Source: Prochlorococcus sp. AG-455-E15 (GTDB lineage Bacteria > Cyanobacteriota > Cyanobacteriia > PCC-6307 > Cyanobiaceae). Taken from it: 37,530 nt of DNA. A model generated the notes under the pieces. The model made no database searches. It had not been told where the DNA came from and saw only the letters and a list, made by a program, of their open reading frames with translations. The stretch spans positions 1 to 37,530 of the forward strand of contig QCQS01000002.1 in NCBI GenBank assembly GCA_003212115.1, written 5' to 3'. Shown here in pieces: positions 1 to 7,506 of this stretch (position 1 is its first letter; each line of letters starts with the position of its first letter). The translations under genes were made by a program, and so were the position numbers.

Positions 1-389
1 ACTCCAAGACTAAATCTATTTATCCCAGCATTTATAAATCCAAAAAGATCATCTTTAGTAAAACTAGCTGGATCAACCTCCATAGTAATTTCAGCACCAT
101 AGTCAATTCCATAATTTTCTTTAAAAAGATCAATTAATTCTTTGATTTGGGTTGGATCTAAAATTGATGGTGTACCTCCTCCTATATAAATTGTCGATAA
201 AGGTGCTTTATGCTTAATCGACAATATTTCTTTATATAAAAATTGCAAATAATCTTGAACAGTTTTGCTTCCATAACCTTTTAAAGTTTCAACTTTGTCT
301 CCCAATGGAATAACTGCAAAATCACAATAAAAACACCTTCTGTGGCAAAAAGGAATGTGCACATAAGCACTTCTTGGAAAATTATTCAT
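1..389 (-). CDS. hemW: Radical SAM protein HemW/HemN-like, partial (N-terminal part)
   Basis: About 129 N-terminal residues are visible; the gene runs off the left edge. It begins at an ATG whose complement is at 387-389. Near the N-terminus the protein has HIPFCHRRCFYCDF, a CX3CX2C cluster that binds the radical-SAM [4Fe-4S] centre, followed by YIGGGTPS, which is typical of the SAM-binding strand. This pattern is shared by oxygen-independent coproporphyrinogen III oxidase (HemN) and the heme chaperone HemW. The short lead-in before the cluster favours HemW, but the deciding C-terminal half is missing. It is divergent from the PIN-TRAM gene across a 96-base gap. Confidence 0.85.
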   Translation of the reverse strand, partial: MNNFPRSAYVHIPFCHRRCFYCDFAVIPLGDKVETLKGYGSKTVQDYLQFLYKEILSIKHKAPLSTIYIGGGTPSILDPTQIKELIDLFKENYGIDYGAEITMEVDPASFTKDDLFGFINAGINRFSLG

Positions 390-485
390 AATCTAGATTC
401 ATTTTAAGCTTCAAAAAAGGTATTAAGGATCGCAAAAAATAAAATCCTTATTTACTCAATTAATAAATCCTAGTAAATTATAAAT

Positions 486-1595
486 ATGACAGATATCTTA
501 GTCTTAATTTTATTTGTATTATCTGGGGCTGCTTCAGGATGGCTTGGTGTTGATTTATTGCCAGTAGACATACTCAAACAGGTATCTAATGTAGAAGGTT
601 TTAGAATTGTTTTAGCAATAATTGGTTTTTTTGTAGGATTAGCTGCTGGTTTTGTATTTCTTCAACTTAGAAAGACCTTTCTCGATCAAATAAGAACAAT
701 GCCTACGGACTTACTAATAAGTAGGGCCGTTGGATTAATTTTGGGATTACTTGTTGCGAATCTCCTACTTGCTCCAATACTATTGATTCCCTTCCCTAGA
801 GAGGTTTTTTTCGCAAAACCTTTGTCAGCAATATTAAGCAACATCTTCTTTGGTGTGCTTGGTTATAAGTTGGCAGATACCCACGGAAGGACATTATTGA
901 GATTATTTAATCCAAATAATACTGATGCATATCTAATCAATGAAGGAATCCTCCCTGCTGCAAGTCCAAAAATTCTAGATACTAGCGTAATTATTGATGG
1001 AAGAATCAATGGTCTACTAAGTTGCGGCTTATTGGAAGGACAATTAATTGTTGCTCAAAGTGTAATTGATGAATTACAAACTTTAGCTGACTCAAGCAGT
1101 AATGAAAAAAGGTCGAAAGGCAGAAGAGGTCTCAAGCTATTAAAAGAATTAAGAGATTTATATGGGAGAAGACTTGTAATAAACCCAACAAAGTATGAAG
1201 GTAATGGGGTAGATGAAAAACTTTTGAAAATTACTGAGGATATGTCAGGAACTTTAATTACGGCGGATTATAATCTTTCTCAGATTGCAGAAGTTAAAGA
1301 ATTAAAAGTTATGAATTTGAGTGATTTGGTTATCGCCTTAAGGCCAGAAGTACAACCAGGAGAATCACTTAATATAAAAATCGTGAGAGAAGGCAAAGAA
1401 AAAATGCAAGGTATTGGATATTTAGATGACGGCACAATGGTAGTTATTGATGAGGCAAAGAATTTTGTGGGAAGCAGATTAGATATTGTTATCACAGGAG
1501 CATTACAAACTCCTACTGGAAGAATGGTCTTTGGAAAACTAATAAATAATCCTGAGTCAAACAAATCTTTTAAATCACCAGCGACACAGGGCTAA
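486..1595 (+). CDS. Membrane-anchored PIN-TRAM domain protein (YacL-like)
   Basis: 369 residues. The N-terminal third holds four hydrophobic segments (about 3-25, 40-60, 80-102, 112-130). A PIN nuclease-like domain follows at about 160-285, with conserved acidic residues visible as D165 (ILDTSV), E196 (VIDEL), D243 and D261 (LITADYN). A TRAM-type RNA-binding domain closes the protein (about 287-350). The architecture matches the YacL family of Firmicutes and cyanobacteria, often annotated as PilT-like, whose substrate is not established. The acidic residues suggest a metal-dependent RNase tethered to a membrane. It lies 31-40 bases upstream of clpR on the same strand. The ATG start gives a complete family-like N-terminus. 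Confidence 0.85.
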   Translation: MTDILVLILFVLSGAASGWLGVDLLPVDILKQVSNVEGFRIVLAIIGFFVGLAAGFVFLQLRKTFLDQIRTMPTDLLISRAVGLILGLLVANLLLAPILLIPFPREVFFAKPLSAILSNIFFGVLGYKLADTHGRTLLRLFNPNNTDAYLINEGILPAASPKILDTSVIIDGRINGLLSCGLLEGQLIVAQSVIDELQTLADSSSNEKRSKGRRGLKLLKELRDLYGRRLVINPTKYEGNGVDEKLLKITEDMSGTLITADYNLSQIAEVKELKVMNLSDLVIALRPEVQPGESLNIKIVREGKEKMQGIGYLDDGTMVVIDEAKNFVGSRLDIVITGALQTPTGRMVFGKLINNPESNKSFKSPATQG

Positions 1596-1635
1596 ATCTA
1601 GCTAGAATCAGTTCAATCTTAATTTTGTGATACAA

Positions 1636-2298
1636 ATGACTGTATCTGCTCCTTATTACGGCGAAAACACCGTCATGAGGACCCCTCCCCCTGATCTTCC
1701 CTCTCTTTTACTGAAAGAGCGAATTGTTTACCTTGGCTTACCATTATTTTCAGATGATGATGCGAAAAGACAACTAGGAATGGATGTTACTGAGCTAATC
1801 ATTGCTCAACTTCTTTATCTAGAGTTTGAGGATCCAGAAAAACCAATCTTTTTCTATATCAATTCAACTGGGACAAGTTGGTACACTGGTGACGCAGTTG
1901 GTTTTGAAACAGAAGCTTTCGCAATCTGCGATACTATAAGTTACATCAAGCCTCCAGTACACACAATATGTATCGGACAAGCAATGGGGACTGCTGCAGT
2001 TATCCTTTCATCTGGCACTAAGGGGCAAAGAGCCGCTCTTCCGCATGCCTCTATTGTATTGCATCAACCTATAAGCGGAGCAAGAGGCCAAGCAACCGAC
2101 ATCCAAATAAGAGCTGAGGAAGTTTTAAAAAATAAAAAATCAATGCTTGAGATTTTATCTCGTAATACTGGAAAAACTATTGAAGAACTTTCAAAAGACT
2201 CAGACAGGATGAGTTATCTCAACCCCCAAGAGGCACTAGATTACGGAGTTATCGATAAAATACTCACAAGTCAAAAAGATCTACCAAATAAAATTTAA
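1636..2298 (+). CDS. clpR: ClpR, ClpP-like subunit lacking the catalytic serine
   Basis: 220 residues from ATG 1636; a GTG at 1627 would add three residues. It is a ClpP-family paralogue. Aligned by eye with ClpP3 next door, the nucleophilic Ser is replaced by Gly118 (GQAMGTA instead of GLAASMGA). The catalytic His is kept (His143 in LHQP), and the catalytic Asp is Met192 (DSDRM). This is the cyanobacterial/plastid ClpR signature: a non-proteolytic subunit that forms mixed heptamers with ClpP3 in the Clp core. Only 24 bases separate it from clpP3, so the two are surely cotranscribed and made in proportion. Confidence 0.95.
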   Translation: MTVSAPYYGENTVMRTPPPDLPSLLLKERIVYLGLPLFSDDDAKRQLGMDVTELIIAQLLYLEFEDPEKPIFFYINSTGTSWYTGDAVGFETEAFAICDTISYIKPPVHTICIGQAMGTAAVILSSGTKGQRAALPHASIVLHQPISGARGQATDIQIRAEEVLKNKKSMLEILSRNTGKTIEELSKDSDRMSYLNPQEALDYGVIDKILTSQKDLPNKI

Positions 2299-2322
2299 CA
2301 TTCACAAAACTATTTTAAAATC

Positions 2323-2934
2323 ATGCCAATAGGAACTCCAAGCGTGCCTTACAGACTTCCAGGAAGTCAATACGAAAGATGGGTTGACATATATACAAGA
2401 CTAGGTGTTGAAAGAATACTTTTTCTTGGACAAGAAGTAAATGATGGTATTGCTAATAGCCTTGTAGCACAAATGCTTTATTTAGATTCTGATGACAATT
2501 CCAAACCCATCTATCTGTATATTAATAGCCCAGGAGGATCAGTAACTGCTGGCTTAGCTATATATGACACTATTAAATACGTAAAAAGTGATGTAGTAAC
2601 CATATGTGTAGGCCTCGCAGCCTCTATGGGAGCTTTCCTATTGGCAGCTGGAACAAAAGGGAAAAGAGTTGCTTTACCTCATAGCAGAATAATGATTCAT
2701 CAACCCTTAGGAGGAACATCTCAACGTCAAGCAAGTGATATCGAAATAGAAGCTAAAGAAATTTTAAGAATTAAAGATATGTTAAACATGTCTATGGCAG
2801 ATATGACAGGTCAATCATTTGAAAAAATTGAAAAGGATACTGATAGAGATTATTTTCTAAGTGCGGAAGAAGCAAAAAATTATGGCTTAATCGATAGAGT
2901 AATTACACATCCAAGCGAAGCAAATCAGTCTTAA
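2323..2934 (+). CDS. clpP3: ClpP3, ATP-dependent Clp protease proteolytic subunit
   Basis: 203 residues, a full-length serine protease of the ClpP family. The catalytic triad is intact: Ser101 in GLAASMGA, His126 in MIHQP and Asp176 in DTDRD. The substrate-binding strand INSPGGSV is also present. In cyanobacteria ClpP3 pairs with ClpR in a mixed ring that works with ClpC; that partnership is known from the family and supported here by the adjacent clpR. The naming as ClpP3 rather than P1 or P2 rests on the clpR neighbour. About 110 bases of very AT-rich sequence follow before ilvC. Confidence 0.95.
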   Translation: MPIGTPSVPYRLPGSQYERWVDIYTRLGVERILFLGQEVNDGIANSLVAQMLYLDSDDNSKPIYLYINSPGGSVTAGLAIYDTIKYVKSDVVTICVGLAASMGAFLLAAGTKGKRVALPHSRIMIHQPLGGTSQRQASDIEIEAKEILRIKDMLNMSMADMTGQSFEKIEKDTDRDYFLSAEEAKNYGLIDRVITHPSEANQS

Positions 2935-3044
2935 ATTTTCAAAATTTATTTTTTAATTTTAATTTTTAAATTAATAATTTTTTTGGTTTATTTACACCTT
3001 AATGTCTAAAATAATTATTATCAAATGCAAAGAAGCTACAACTA

Positions 3045-4034
3045 ATGACCCAACTCTTTTACGACACAGATGCAGATCTAAGTCTTTTAAATAATAAAAC
3101 AATAGCGATTATTGGATACGGCTCACAAGGTCATGCACATGCCTTAAACCTTAAAGATAGCGGTATGGATGTAATTGTTGGATTATATAAGGGAAGTAAG
3201 TCTGAAAGCAAAGCTATTAGCGATGGTCTACAAGTATTTAGTGTTTCTGAAGCTTGCGAAAAAGCAGACTGGATTATGATTCTCCTACCAGATGAGTTTC
3301 AGAAAGATGTTTACCTTAAAGAAATAGAGCCAAACTTAAAAGAAGGAAAAATATTAAGTTTTGCTCATGGCTTCAATATAAGATTCGGACTTATCAAACC
3401 TCCTAGTTTTGTTGATGTTGTAATGATTGCCCCAAAAGGACCTGGACACACTGTCCGTTGGGAATATCAGAATGGTCAAGGTGTACCAGCATTGTTTGCA
3501 GTAGAGCAAGATTCTTCCGGAAGTGCAAGATCATTGGCGATGGCTTACGCTAAAGGGATTGGCGGAACTAGAGCTGGGATTCTTGAAACAAACTTCAAGG
3601 AAGAAACAGAAACTGATTTATTTGGCGAACAAGCTGTTTTGTGTGGAGGATTATCAGAACTCGTCAAATCAGGCTTCGAAACTCTTGTAGAGGCAGGATA
3701 TCAGCCCGAACTTGCTTACTTCGAATGCCTACATGAAGTTAAACTTATTGTTGATTTAATGGTGAAGGGAGGCTTATCTCAAATGAGAGATTCCATATCA
3801 AATACTGCAGAATATGGAGATTATGTAAGCGGTAAAAGACTTATTAATAGTAATACAAAGAAAGAAATGCAGAAAATTCTAAAAGATATTCAGGATGGGA
3901 CTTTCGCTAAGAATTTTGTGGAAGAATGCGACAAAAACAAACCCTTAATGACAAAATTAAGAGAAGAGAACTCAAAACATGAAATTGAAAAAGTAGGTAA
4001 AGGACTACGTTCAATGTTCAGTTGGCTGAAATAA
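3045..4034 (+). CDS. ilvC: Ketol-acid reductoisomerase (class I)
   Basis: 329 residues, the usual class I (short form) length. The enzyme isomerises and reduces acetolactate or acetohydroxybutyrate with NADPH in valine and isoleucine synthesis. The Rossmann motif GYGSQGHAHALNLKDSG lies near the N-terminus. APKGPGHTVR and the metal-binding ETETDLFGEQ block are clear. The ATG start gives the usual short N-terminus ahead of the nucleotide-binding domain. The last 13 bases overlap the TTG start of cobD, so cobD is probably translationally coupled although the two pathways are unrelated. Confidence 0.97.
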   Translation: MTQLFYDTDADLSLLNNKTIAIIGYGSQGHAHALNLKDSGMDVIVGLYKGSKSESKAISDGLQVFSVSEACEKADWIMILLPDEFQKDVYLKEIEPNLKEGKILSFAHGFNIRFGLIKPPSFVDVVMIAPKGPGHTVRWEYQNGQGVPALFAVEQDSSGSARSLAMAYAKGIGGTRAGILETNFKEETETDLFGEQAVLCGGLSELVKSGFETLVEAGYQPELAYFECLHEVKLIVDLMVKGGLSQMRDSISNTAEYGDYVSGKRLINSNTKKEMQKILKDIQDGTFAKNFVEECDKNKPLMTKLREENSKHEIEKVGKGLRSMFSWLK

Positions 4035-5047
4035 ATTTATTTTTAATTTTTCTTGGATCGATTGGTTTTGATTTATTGACCGGCGATCCAAGATTCTTAA
4101 TCCACCCTGTTCAAGTAATTGGCTTTTACATAAAAAAAATATCTGATTTCTTCATAAATAATTTTGGAGAAAATAAAAATGTATTGTTTTGGGGAGGTTT
4201 CATTGTAGCTATATCAACTATTGGAATCAGTTTTGGCTTAGGAAAATTGATAGAACTCAGTTATGTGGAATCAAGAAATCATTTTTTTAGTGGATTTTTA
4301 ATTTTTTTTGGACTTTCAAGTTGTATTGCGACTAAGGGACTTATTTCAAGTGTTAAAGAGATTGCAGAGCTAATAGAATGCAAAGAAATTAATGACCAAA
4401 ATAAGAGAATAATCAAAGAGAAGGTACAAAGAATAGTAAGTAGGGATGTAAGGTCATCTTCTATAAAACATCTCTTGAGATCAAGTACCGAGAGTCTTAC
4501 CGAAAATTCTGTTGATGGAATATTTGGGCCGTTATTTTGGATTTTTATTGGAATTGTTTTTATGAAGTTTTCAATTTTTCTACCAGGGCCTTTGTCACTA
4601 GGTTTTTCTTATAAAGCCATAAGTACTCTAGACTCAATGATAGGTTACAAATATGATTATTTTAAGTATTTGGGTTTTTTCAGTGCAAAAATCGAAGATA
4701 TTTTTACGTTTGTTCCTTCAAGATTAGTTTTAATAACATTACCTTTAGTTAGCTCCAAAGTTAATAAGTATGGATCAATAATAAAAAAAAGTTATCTTGA
4801 TGGTAAAAAATATGATTCACCTAATGCTGGGATTTCAGAAGCCATATTTGCCTATATTTCTGGTATTAAATTGGGTGGTAAAAGTAAATACAAAAATGAA
4901 ATTATTGAAAAGCCAATAATTAATGAGAATGGAGATAATTGCACTGAAGAAAAAATCAAATTAATTTGTCAACTAATTTTGAGATTACAATTTTTATGGA
5001 TAATAATTTTTGTCTTAATTTTTTTTATAATCTCAGGTTTAGTTTAA
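4022..5047 (+). CDS. cobD: Adenosylcobinamide-phosphate synthase CobD/CbiB
   Basis: 341 residues, an integral membrane enzyme that attaches aminopropanol to adenosylcobyric acid late in (pseudo)cobalamin synthesis. Family blocks are in order: DLLTGDPRFLIHPVQ near the N-terminus, then STESLTENSVDGIFGPLFW, ISTLDSMIGYK and SPNAGISEAIFAY. Several hydrophobic segments are present, with a C-terminal one at about 320-340. The start is a TTG inside the end of ilvC; no ATG lies near the expected N-terminus, and the first residues match the family, so TTG is well supported. Codon use is as AT-rich as its neighbours. Confidence 0.93.
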   Translation: MAEINLFLIFLGSIGFDLLTGDPRFLIHPVQVIGFYIKKISDFFINNFGENKNVLFWGGFIVAISTIGISFGLGKLIELSYVESRNHFFSGFLIFFGLSSCIATKGLISSVKEIAELIECKEINDQNKRIIKEKVQRIVSRDVRSSSIKHLLRSSTESLTENSVDGIFGPLFWIFIGIVFMKFSIFLPGPLSLGFSYKAISTLDSMIGYKYDYFKYLGFFSAKIEDIFTFVPSRLVLITLPLVSSKVNKYGSIIKKSYLDGKKYDSPNAGISEAIFAYISGIKLGGKSKYKNEIIEKPIINENGDNCTEEKIKLICQLILRLQFLWIIIFVLIFFIISGLV

Positions 5048-5089
5048 TAATAAATTAGTTTGAAAATTATTAGAATATATCAAAAATCT

Positions 5090-5335
5090 ATGCAAGAAAA
5101 CGGCTCTCCAATGGAAAATCAAAATGATGGTTTAACTAATACATCATCAACTGAAAATGAATACTCAAAATGGGTAGACAATCAGGGTGATGAAGTAAAA
5201 AATGTTTTTGGATTTAATAGCAGCGCTGAGCTTGTGAATGGTAGAGCAGCTATGATTGGGTTCTTAATGCTCATATTAACCGAGTTAGTTTTTAGCGGCA
5301 GGCCTGTTACTTCTTCAATTTTTGGTATCAATTAA
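5090..5335 (+). CDS. hli: High-light-inducible (Hli) protein, one-helix chlorophyll-binding type
   Basis: 81 residues from ATG 5090; ATG 5111 (74 residues) is nearly as likely, and a TTG at 5060 is less so. The C-terminal half has the chlorophyll a/b-binding helix signature ELVNGRAAMIGFLML, continued by a hydrophobic run to about residue 70. The N-terminus is polar and acidic, as in longer Hli proteins. Hli proteins bind pigment in the thylakoid membrane and protect photosystems or chlorophyll synthesis complexes under excess light. The stop codon is two bases before the ATG of the next gene, so the two are tightly coupled. Confidence 0.92.
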   Translation: MQENGSPMENQNDGLTNTSSTENEYSKWVDNQGDEVKNVFGFNSSAELVNGRAAMIGFLMLILTELVFSGRPVTSSIFGIN

Positions 5336-5337
5336 AA

Positions 5338-5550
5338 ATGGAAGAAAAAAAATCTAATCCAATAAAAGCAATCCTATACATTTCTGTATGGGTAATAATT
5401 TGGGGAACATTAGGCTCTTTCATTGATTATCCTCTTTATAAAAATAAAATTTACTTAGAAGGAAGCATATATCAGTATCTTACTTTTACAATTACAGCGT
5501 TCATATCCATAATAAGTGCAAAGTTTTTTTATAAAAAATTTGAGTTATAA
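5338..5550 (+). CDS. Small two-helix membrane protein coupled to hli
   Basis: 70 residues, function not recognised. Two hydrophobic segments (about 10-30 and 45-65) are separated by a short polar linker with IDYPLYKNK. A lysine-rich N-terminus and lysine-rich C-terminal end suggest both termini face the cytoplasm. The ATG begins two bases after the hli stop, so translation is probably coupled and a role beside the Hli protein in the thylakoid membrane is a reasonable guess. Its 3' end overlaps the convergent gene by six bases. Confidence 0.7.
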   Translation: MEEKKSNPIKAILYISVWVIIWGTLGSFIDYPLYKNKIYLEGSIYQYLTFTITAFISIISAKFFYKKFEL

Positions 5551-5802
5551 AAATTTGTACCTAAATTTCTTAATAATTTTAGCTGGTTCTTTTTTGTCAT
5601 TTGACTCGTAAAGTATCCACTGATGCGTCTCAGTATCATGATCACAACCATATTTTCCAGAAATATTATCGTAACTTGAAAGATATGAATGACAATTCTG
5701 GTCTGCCTCAAAAGCAGAGTCATAACCTGCTAGAAAATATATCAAAAGCAGAATGATTACTAACAAAAAAAATAATTGAAAAACTAAATTTACTACCTTC
5801 AT
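5545..5802 (-). CDS. Uncharacterised small membrane-anchored protein
   Basis: 85 residues, no family recognised. An N-terminal hydrophobic segment (about 5-25) looks like an uncleaved signal anchor. It is followed by a polar domain with two cysteines (NCHSYLSS and YGCDHD) about 16 residues apart and a basic C-terminal tail. The start is an ATG at the 5802 end. It could be a periplasmic or lumenal domain, and the cysteine pair could form a disulfide. It is convergent with the hli-linked gene. The clear signal-anchor layout is the main reason to believe the gene is real. Confidence 0.6.
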   Translation of the reverse strand: MKVVNLVFQLFFLLVIILLLIYFLAGYDSAFEADQNCHSYLSSYDNISGKYGCDHDTETHQWILYESNDKKEPAKIIKKFRYKFL

Positions 5803-5858
5803 AAAAATTTCTAAAATTTAAATATATCATTTTAAAAAAAAATTCGATCTAAAAATAT

Positions 5859-6104
5859 TTAACGACCAACATTAAAAACAAAGTCACGGAATTCTTGATT
5901 TTTTAAATAGAGGATGACTAGCAATATTAAAATCAAATTTAAGCCTAATACTATTGATCCAAAAATATTTATTTGTTTTTTACCTGGCAAAGTGTAAGTA
6001 AATTTTTTACCTTTAAGAAAAGCTGCCAAGCCTTTTTTTTCTTTTTTTGACTCTTTTATTTCAGCATCTTTTTTTACTTCATTGTCAGAAAAACCTTTAT
6101 CCAT
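5859..6104 (-). CDS. Uncharacterised single-helix membrane protein
   Basis: 81 residues, no family recognised. The first half is strongly charged and lysine-rich (KESKKEKKG region). One hydrophobic helix at about 48-66 is followed by a short tail ending FRDFVFNVGR. Topology is probably N-terminus in, one helix. The gene lies between two other small minus-strand genes with gaps of about 55 bases on each side. The charge pattern and helix support it as a real product; nothing points to a function. Confidence 0.6.
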   Translation of the reverse strand: MDKGFSDNEVKKDAEIKESKKEKKGLAAFLKGKKFTYTLPGKKQINIFGSIVLGLNLILILLVILYLKNQEFRDFVFNVGR

Positions 6105-6158
6105 TAAAACTTAAAATCCAAATTTATATTATTCCAAAAAAATAAAATTTTTTAATAG

Positions 6159-6470
6159 TTAACAATTTTTAATCACATATGGGATCGAAAATGAAGTTCT
6201 CTCATTTGAGAAATTTTCTAAAAAATAAGCTTCAATAATTGCCGATTGCAGCCCCAATAAACTTGATTGACATTTGAATCTATTTTGGTCAAATACAAGT
6301 AATTGAAGTTTTTCTAATTCAGAAACTAACTCTTTACAAAATTGGGGTTGAGAATATTTAACACAATAACTAGCTTCTTTTAATATCTCAGATTTTGTTG
6401 ATATTGTTTCGGCCATAACAAAATTAGATAAAAACAATAATTTTAGGAATAAAAAAATTAAATATTTCAT
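6159..6470 (-). CDS. Uncharacterised secreted protein with signal peptide
   Basis: 103 residues, no family recognised. Residues 1-20 form a convincing signal peptide with a likely cleavage after VMA (before ETIST). The mature part is helical-looking and has four cysteines (SYCVKY, FCKEL, FKCQS and the last residue), consistent with two disulfides in the periplasm or lumen. The ATG is at 6468-6470 on the complement. It stands alone, with gaps of 54 and 135 bases to its neighbours. Confidence 0.65.
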   Translation of the reverse strand: MKYLIFLFLKLLFLSNFVMAETISTKSEILKEASYCVKYSQPQFCKELVSELEKLQLLVFDQNRFKCQSSLLGLQSAIIEAYFLENFSNERTSFSIPYVIKNC

Positions 6471-6545
6471 TACTTCTTAGGACTTCAAAATTTGAGATAC
6501 CCTTTTGATAGTTTTTATCATTTAACTATTAGCATAGTATTGCAA

Positions 6546-6571
6546 TAAAAAAAAGATGCTCTAAAAGAGCA
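6546..6571 (-). terminator. Rho-independent terminator of the HU gene
   Basis: Read on the minus strand there is a perfect 6-bp stem, TGCTCT/AGAGCA, with a 3-base loop (plus-strand arms 6557-6562 and 6566-6571). It is followed at once by a run of T residues (complement of 6546-6554, one C-free stretch). It lies about 35 bases beyond the HU stop codon. Both stem and T-tract match an intrinsic terminator and point only in the HU direction. Confidence 0.85.
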
Positions 6572-6605
6572 CCTTGGTATTAAGGAAAGAAATAGATTAA
6601 AAAGA

Positions 6606-6881
6606 TTACCCTTGAACTCTATCCTTAAAAAGTTTACCTGCTGAAAATGTTGGAACTCTCTTAGCAGGTATTGCTATTTTCTCGCCTGTCTTAGGGTTTA
6701 ATCCCTGTCTTGCAGAACGATCTCTTGGTTCGAAAGAACCAAATCCTAGTAAGGAGACTTTTTTGCCTTCCACTACTGAATCAACAATAGTTTCGATAGC
6801 TGCATCAACAACTAAAGAAACATCAGTTTTTGTGAGCTCTGTACGAGCAGCAACAAGATTTACTAAATCAGCTTTGTTCAT
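6606..6881 (-). CDS. hup: DNA-binding protein HU
   Basis: 91 residues from the ATG complementary to 6879-6881; an upstream non-ATG start would add 11 residues that do not belong to the family. The family pattern is clear: MNKADLV at the start, the beta-arm region GFGSFEPRDRSARQGLNPKT with the DNA-intercalating NPKTG segment, and the terminal AGKLFKDRV. HU dimers bend and compact DNA. It is a single-gene transcript with its own terminator downstream. Confidence 0.97.
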   Translation of the reverse strand: MNKADLVNLVAARTELTKTDVSLVVDAAIETIVDSVVEGKKVSLLGFGSFEPRDRSARQGLNPKTGEKIAIPAKRVPTFSAGKLFKDRVQG

Positions 6882-7506
6882 TGAATTGTTTGTAAAGCAG
6901 AGATTTAAAGACAAGTGTTTTAAACAAGCCTAAAAACCTCGAACTTGCATATCATATGGAGCAAATACAAATCCGGCAACCGAAAATGCCGGCGGCGCAA
7001 AGCTTTATACAAATCTTAGGGACATTTTTAGCTCCATTATTTAGTTTTATAGCCTCATATTTTTCTTATATTAAATTAACCCCTTTAACCATAAAAAAGC
7101 TAAAACCGTTGGTAGCACTTGATTTATCCTTCAAAAATCCAACTTGATTTATCAAAGAAAAAATTTCAAAGATAAATAAAGTGAAGAATTTGTGCCATTT
7201 ATTATGTTTTATTAATTTTCAGATATATTTCCTTCTCATCACATGAAAAAACATAATTTGTATTTTGAAATCAAGAAAAATCTTGTTTTCTAATGATTAA
7301 GCTTGCTCTCTAAATCTTTTTAAGCATTAAGCAGATCGAGGGACAAATTGTAATCAACTTGGAAATTAATAATCTCCAGAATCTAAGAAAGTTGATTAGT
7401 GAAACCTTAAATTTTTGTTTTTTTTTTTAGTTTTATACCTATTATTCAGATATTAGTAATTTGAATAAATTATCTCATTATTTAATTAATCAATGATAAA
7501 CAGAAA
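6882..7506. other. Large intergenic region between HU and the glgX-type gene
   Basis: About 625 bases separate the divergent HU and glgX-type starts, so both promoters must lie here. It is mostly very AT-rich but contains a GC-rich patch at about 6973-7000, with an inverted repeat CCGGC/GCCGG (6973-6977 and 6988-6992, 10-base loop). A weak hairpin CAAGA/TCTTG with a short T-tail sits at 7272-7289. A 63-codon frame at 6956-7147 exists but I do not trust it. No tRNA or known RNA family is recognised. A small RNA or long 5' leader is possible. Confidence 0.5.

Noticed and set aside
2935..3044. AT-only palindromic runs between clpP3 and ilvC as a terminator
   Set aside because: Pairing is only A-T and would be expected by chance in such a composition; no stable stem plus T-run is evident.
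6956..7147. A 63-codon + strand frame with a hydrophobic middle
   Set aside because: It uses GC-rich codons rare in this genome (CGG, CCG, GCG) over the inverted repeat, has no recognised family and sits in a divergent promoter region; not enough support to call a gene.
7272..7289. CAAGA/TCTTG hairpin with a short T-tail
   Set aside because: Only a five-base stem and four T, with no confident gene upstream to terminate.
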